Shown one piece after another: positions 62,525 to 64,000 of a stretch of 64,000 nt of DNA (the first letter of the stretch is position 1; each line of letters opens with the position of its first letter). Source of the DNA: Nostoc sp. HK-01. Its GTDB lineage: Bacteria; Cyanobacteriota; Cyanobacteriia; Cyanobacteriales; Nostocaceae. The position numbers and the translations under genes were made by a program. Where the stretch lies: the NCBI GenBank assembly GCA_003990705.1, contig AP018318.1:1116001-1180000 (forward strand). The letters are read 5' to 3'. Below the pieces are notes generated by a model, which did no database searches, had not been told where the DNA came from, and saw only the letters and a program-made list of their open reading frames with translations.

Positions 62525-62800
62525 TTATGCAAAGACTTGCAGACCACCAGCCAGACTACCTACTACTTGGCCTACTACTTGCAGTAATAAAATCGCCAAC
62601 ATGGGAGAAATATCAATACCGCCCAAAGGTGGGATGATAGAACGGAATACATTGAGATATGGGTCAGTAATTTGGCTTAAAGCAGAAAAAGGCTGATTGT
62701 ACCAATTGATGGTGGGGAACCAAGTCAAGAGAACTCTGATGAATAGTAGAGCAGTATAAAGCTGTATGAAGGTATTGAGAGTGCTAATCAGTAAATACAT
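62525..62800 (-). CDS. YggT-family membrane protein
   Basis: A 91-residue protein with two membrane segments around the YggT signature: FIRVLLTWFP ... PFSALSQITDPYLNVFRSIIPP, then ISPMLAILLLQVVGQVVG. In plastids and cyanobacteria relatives (Ycf19/YLMG group) are tied to cytochrome b6f haem attachment or nucleoid distribution. Which applies here is unknown. Confidence 0.88.
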   Translation of the reverse strand: MYLLISTLNTFIQLYTALLFIRVLLTWFPTINWYNQPFSALSQITDPYLNVFRSIIPPLGGIDISPMLAILLLQVVGQVVGSLAGGLQVFA

Positions 62801-62959
62801 GGATTTTTCGGTTTCCTGCTAAGTTTCACAAGCGGTCTTATAGTTGATTTTAGTTTAGTCGTTGTCATACTGTCTGCGAATCAGTGTCTATTTTGACCAC
62901 GACTAGCAGTTACCGGAATTTCCGATGAGTCTGAAAGCGAAAACTAACTTGAGGAAAGC

Positions 62960-63304
62960 TTACTCTTGTATTGAGGAGCGATCGCTCACGCCTTGACTAG
63001 CATTACCGTTAACATCACCCAATTGTTTTCTCACCTCATCAATTGTGGCGTTTAACTGAGCAATTTTATCTTCTAGCGATCGCCTAGCCGTTTCCATTTC
63101 CAAATCACCAGTTTCTGAGGCTCTCATCCGCCGTTTTGTGGAGTTTTTTTTCGGTTCTACAGCACCATTGCTCAGTTCAGCTTCTTCTTCTGTTGATTCG
63201 AGGTCGAGGCGAGAAGTAATTACAGCCCCCAAAACGCCCCCAACTAAGCCACCAAAAAGCGCCCCTGCTAAAAAACCACTAGCAAAACCATCACGCTGAC
63301 TCAT
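62960..63304 (-). CDS. Glycine-zipper membrane protein with coiled-coil tail
   Basis: A 114-residue protein (ATG 63304, seven codons inside the open frame) starting MSQRDGFASGF. One glycine-zipper membrane helix (FLAGALFGGLVGGVLGAVI) is followed by a charged linker and a C-terminal coiled coil (LEDKIAQLNATIDEVRKQLGDV). A small membrane anchor of unknown role, typical of cyanobacteria. It lies just downstream of upp on the same strand. Confidence 0.7.
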   Translation of the reverse strand: MSQRDGFASGFLAGALFGGLVGGVLGAVITSRLDLESTEEEAELSNGAVEPKKNSTKRRMRASETGDLEMETARRSLEDKIAQLNATIDEVRKQLGDVNGNASQGVSDRSSIQE

Positions 63305-63381
63305 AACTTTACCGCCTTGAAGCAACCTTACAATCTTTAATATTGTGTTGAGCGATTTTCTTTGCCTAGCTGCATAGTAGC

Positions 63382-64000
63382 TTAAGTACCAAAAATGCGA
63401 TCGCCAGCATCTCCTAATCCCGGGACAATAAAACCGCGATCGTTCACTGTTTCATCAATAGTTGCAGTGTAAATTATTAAACTTGGATAAGCCGCACTCA
63501 GTTTCTGCAATGCTGGTGGAGCCGCTACTACACTGACAATTCGCGTCAACGCCGGATCAATCCCCCGTTGTGTTAATTCTGCCATTGCCCTCATAATCGA
63601 GCCACCTGTTGCTAACATCGGGTCTGTGATTAACACTCTTGTTTGTGGATCAAATTTTTCTGGCAATTTGTTCAAGTAACATCGAGCTTCCAGCGTCTCT
63701 TCATCCCGCACTAAGCCTAAATGATAAATCGAAGCCAAAGGTAGCAAAGTTTGTGCGCCTTCTAATAATCCTAATCCCGCCCGTAGAATCGGCACCACAG
63801 CCACAGGCACTTCTGGATTAATAAAAGTTGCTGGACAAGAGTCTAAAGGACTTTGCACCGTCGCCTCTATCGTCGGTAGCCACTCTCGCGCCGCTTCGTA
63901 AGTTAGCCATCTACCTAACTCAGTTATCGCACTACGAAATAATACTGAAGGTGTAGCAGCATCACGGGCAACTGCCAACCAGTGCTTAATTAAGGGATGG
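63382..64000 (-). CDS. upp: Uracil phosphoribosyltransferase (5' end outside window)
   Basis: The enzyme salvages uracil to UMP with PRPP. The visible 206 codons begin in frame at the window edge (HPLIKHWLAVARDAATP), so the true start lies beyond base 64000. Motifs: VVPILRAGLGLLEG, the PRPP loop VLITDPMLATGGSIMRA and the uracil-binding end GFIVPGLGDAGDRIFGT. Only the first few residues are missing. Confidence 0.93.
   Translation of the reverse strand, partial: HPLIKHWLAVARDAATPSVLFRSAITELGRWLTYEAAREWLPTIEATVQSPLDSCPATFINPEVPVAVVPILRAGLGLLEGAQTLLPLASIYHLGLVRDEETLEARCYLNKLPEKFDPQTRVLITDPMLATGGSIMRAMAELTQRGIDPALTRIVSVVAAPPALQKLSAAYPSLIIYTATIDETVNDRGFIVPGLGDAGDRIFGT

Overview
The window is chromosomal DNA from a filamentous, probably heterocyst-forming cyanobacterium of the Nostoc/Anabaena/Trichormus group. 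Evidence: frequent HIP1 octamers (GCGATCGC), heptameric tandem repeats between genes, a cyanobacterial System II cytochrome c pair (CcdA-Ccs1), a natF-natG-natH-bgtA amino-acid uptake locus as in Anabaena, ferredoxin-type sulfite reductase, a Synechocystis-like ArsC, and many cyanobacteria-only hypothetical families. All names come from reading motifs; no database search was run.

Layout. 0-6.5 kb: a ClC-type chloride channel gene split by an intact IS4-family element with a 9-bp target duplication, then ccdA-ccs1. 7-14.6 kb: a coiled-coil PEP-CTERM protein, queF, small hypotheticals, the SRP RNA gene (ffs), a YciI-like protein, a second PEP-CTERM protein, sppA and fni. 14.8-21.3 kb: a HEAT-repeat protein and a leftward five-gene cluster of HMA-like proteins, a DUF5132-type membrane protein and a P1B-like ATPase without the CPC metal motif. 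21.3-26.4 kb: def, an HtrA-type protease, dnaA, a box-rich putative oriC, and dnaN. 26.5-31.7 kb: the N-II amino-acid transporter, with an opposite-strand Rpn-like gene between natH and bgtA and a small MITE between natF and natG. 32-41 kb: YbjN-like and DUF3318-like proteins, a phytase-esterase-like PEP-CTERM protein, queE, a STAS-sugar transferase fusion, a KGK-KGK-HNH group and a dynamin-like GTPase. 41.9-48 kb: a GH65 phosphorylase, tandem MscS channels, a long AT-rich gap and tRNA-Arg(UCU). 48-56.4 kb: cyanobacterial hypotheticals, an ADP-ribosylglycohydrolase-like protein, an outer-membrane barrel candidate, sulfite reductase with a C-terminal ribbon-helix-helix-like tail, and a CBS protein with an RNxxxH motif. 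56.5-64 kb: an intact IS630-family element with a -1 frameshift signal, CsbD and GlsB stress proteins, an arsB(ACR3)-arsC-arsH operon behind two ArsR-like operators, a YggT-family protein and the 3' part of upp.

Themes. Most genes are ordinary core cyanobacterial genes. Genome plasticity is visible at several sites: IS4 in ClC, IS630, MITEs (one carrying a nested micro-insertion), heptamer repeats touching start and stop codons, and a frameshifted KGK paralogue. The best candidates for little-described biology are the HMA/DUF5132/P-ATPase cluster (16.0-21.3 kb), the KGK-HNH pair beside the dynamin-like GTPase (37.5-41.2 kb), and the CBS-HEPN-like protein (55.5-56.3 kb).
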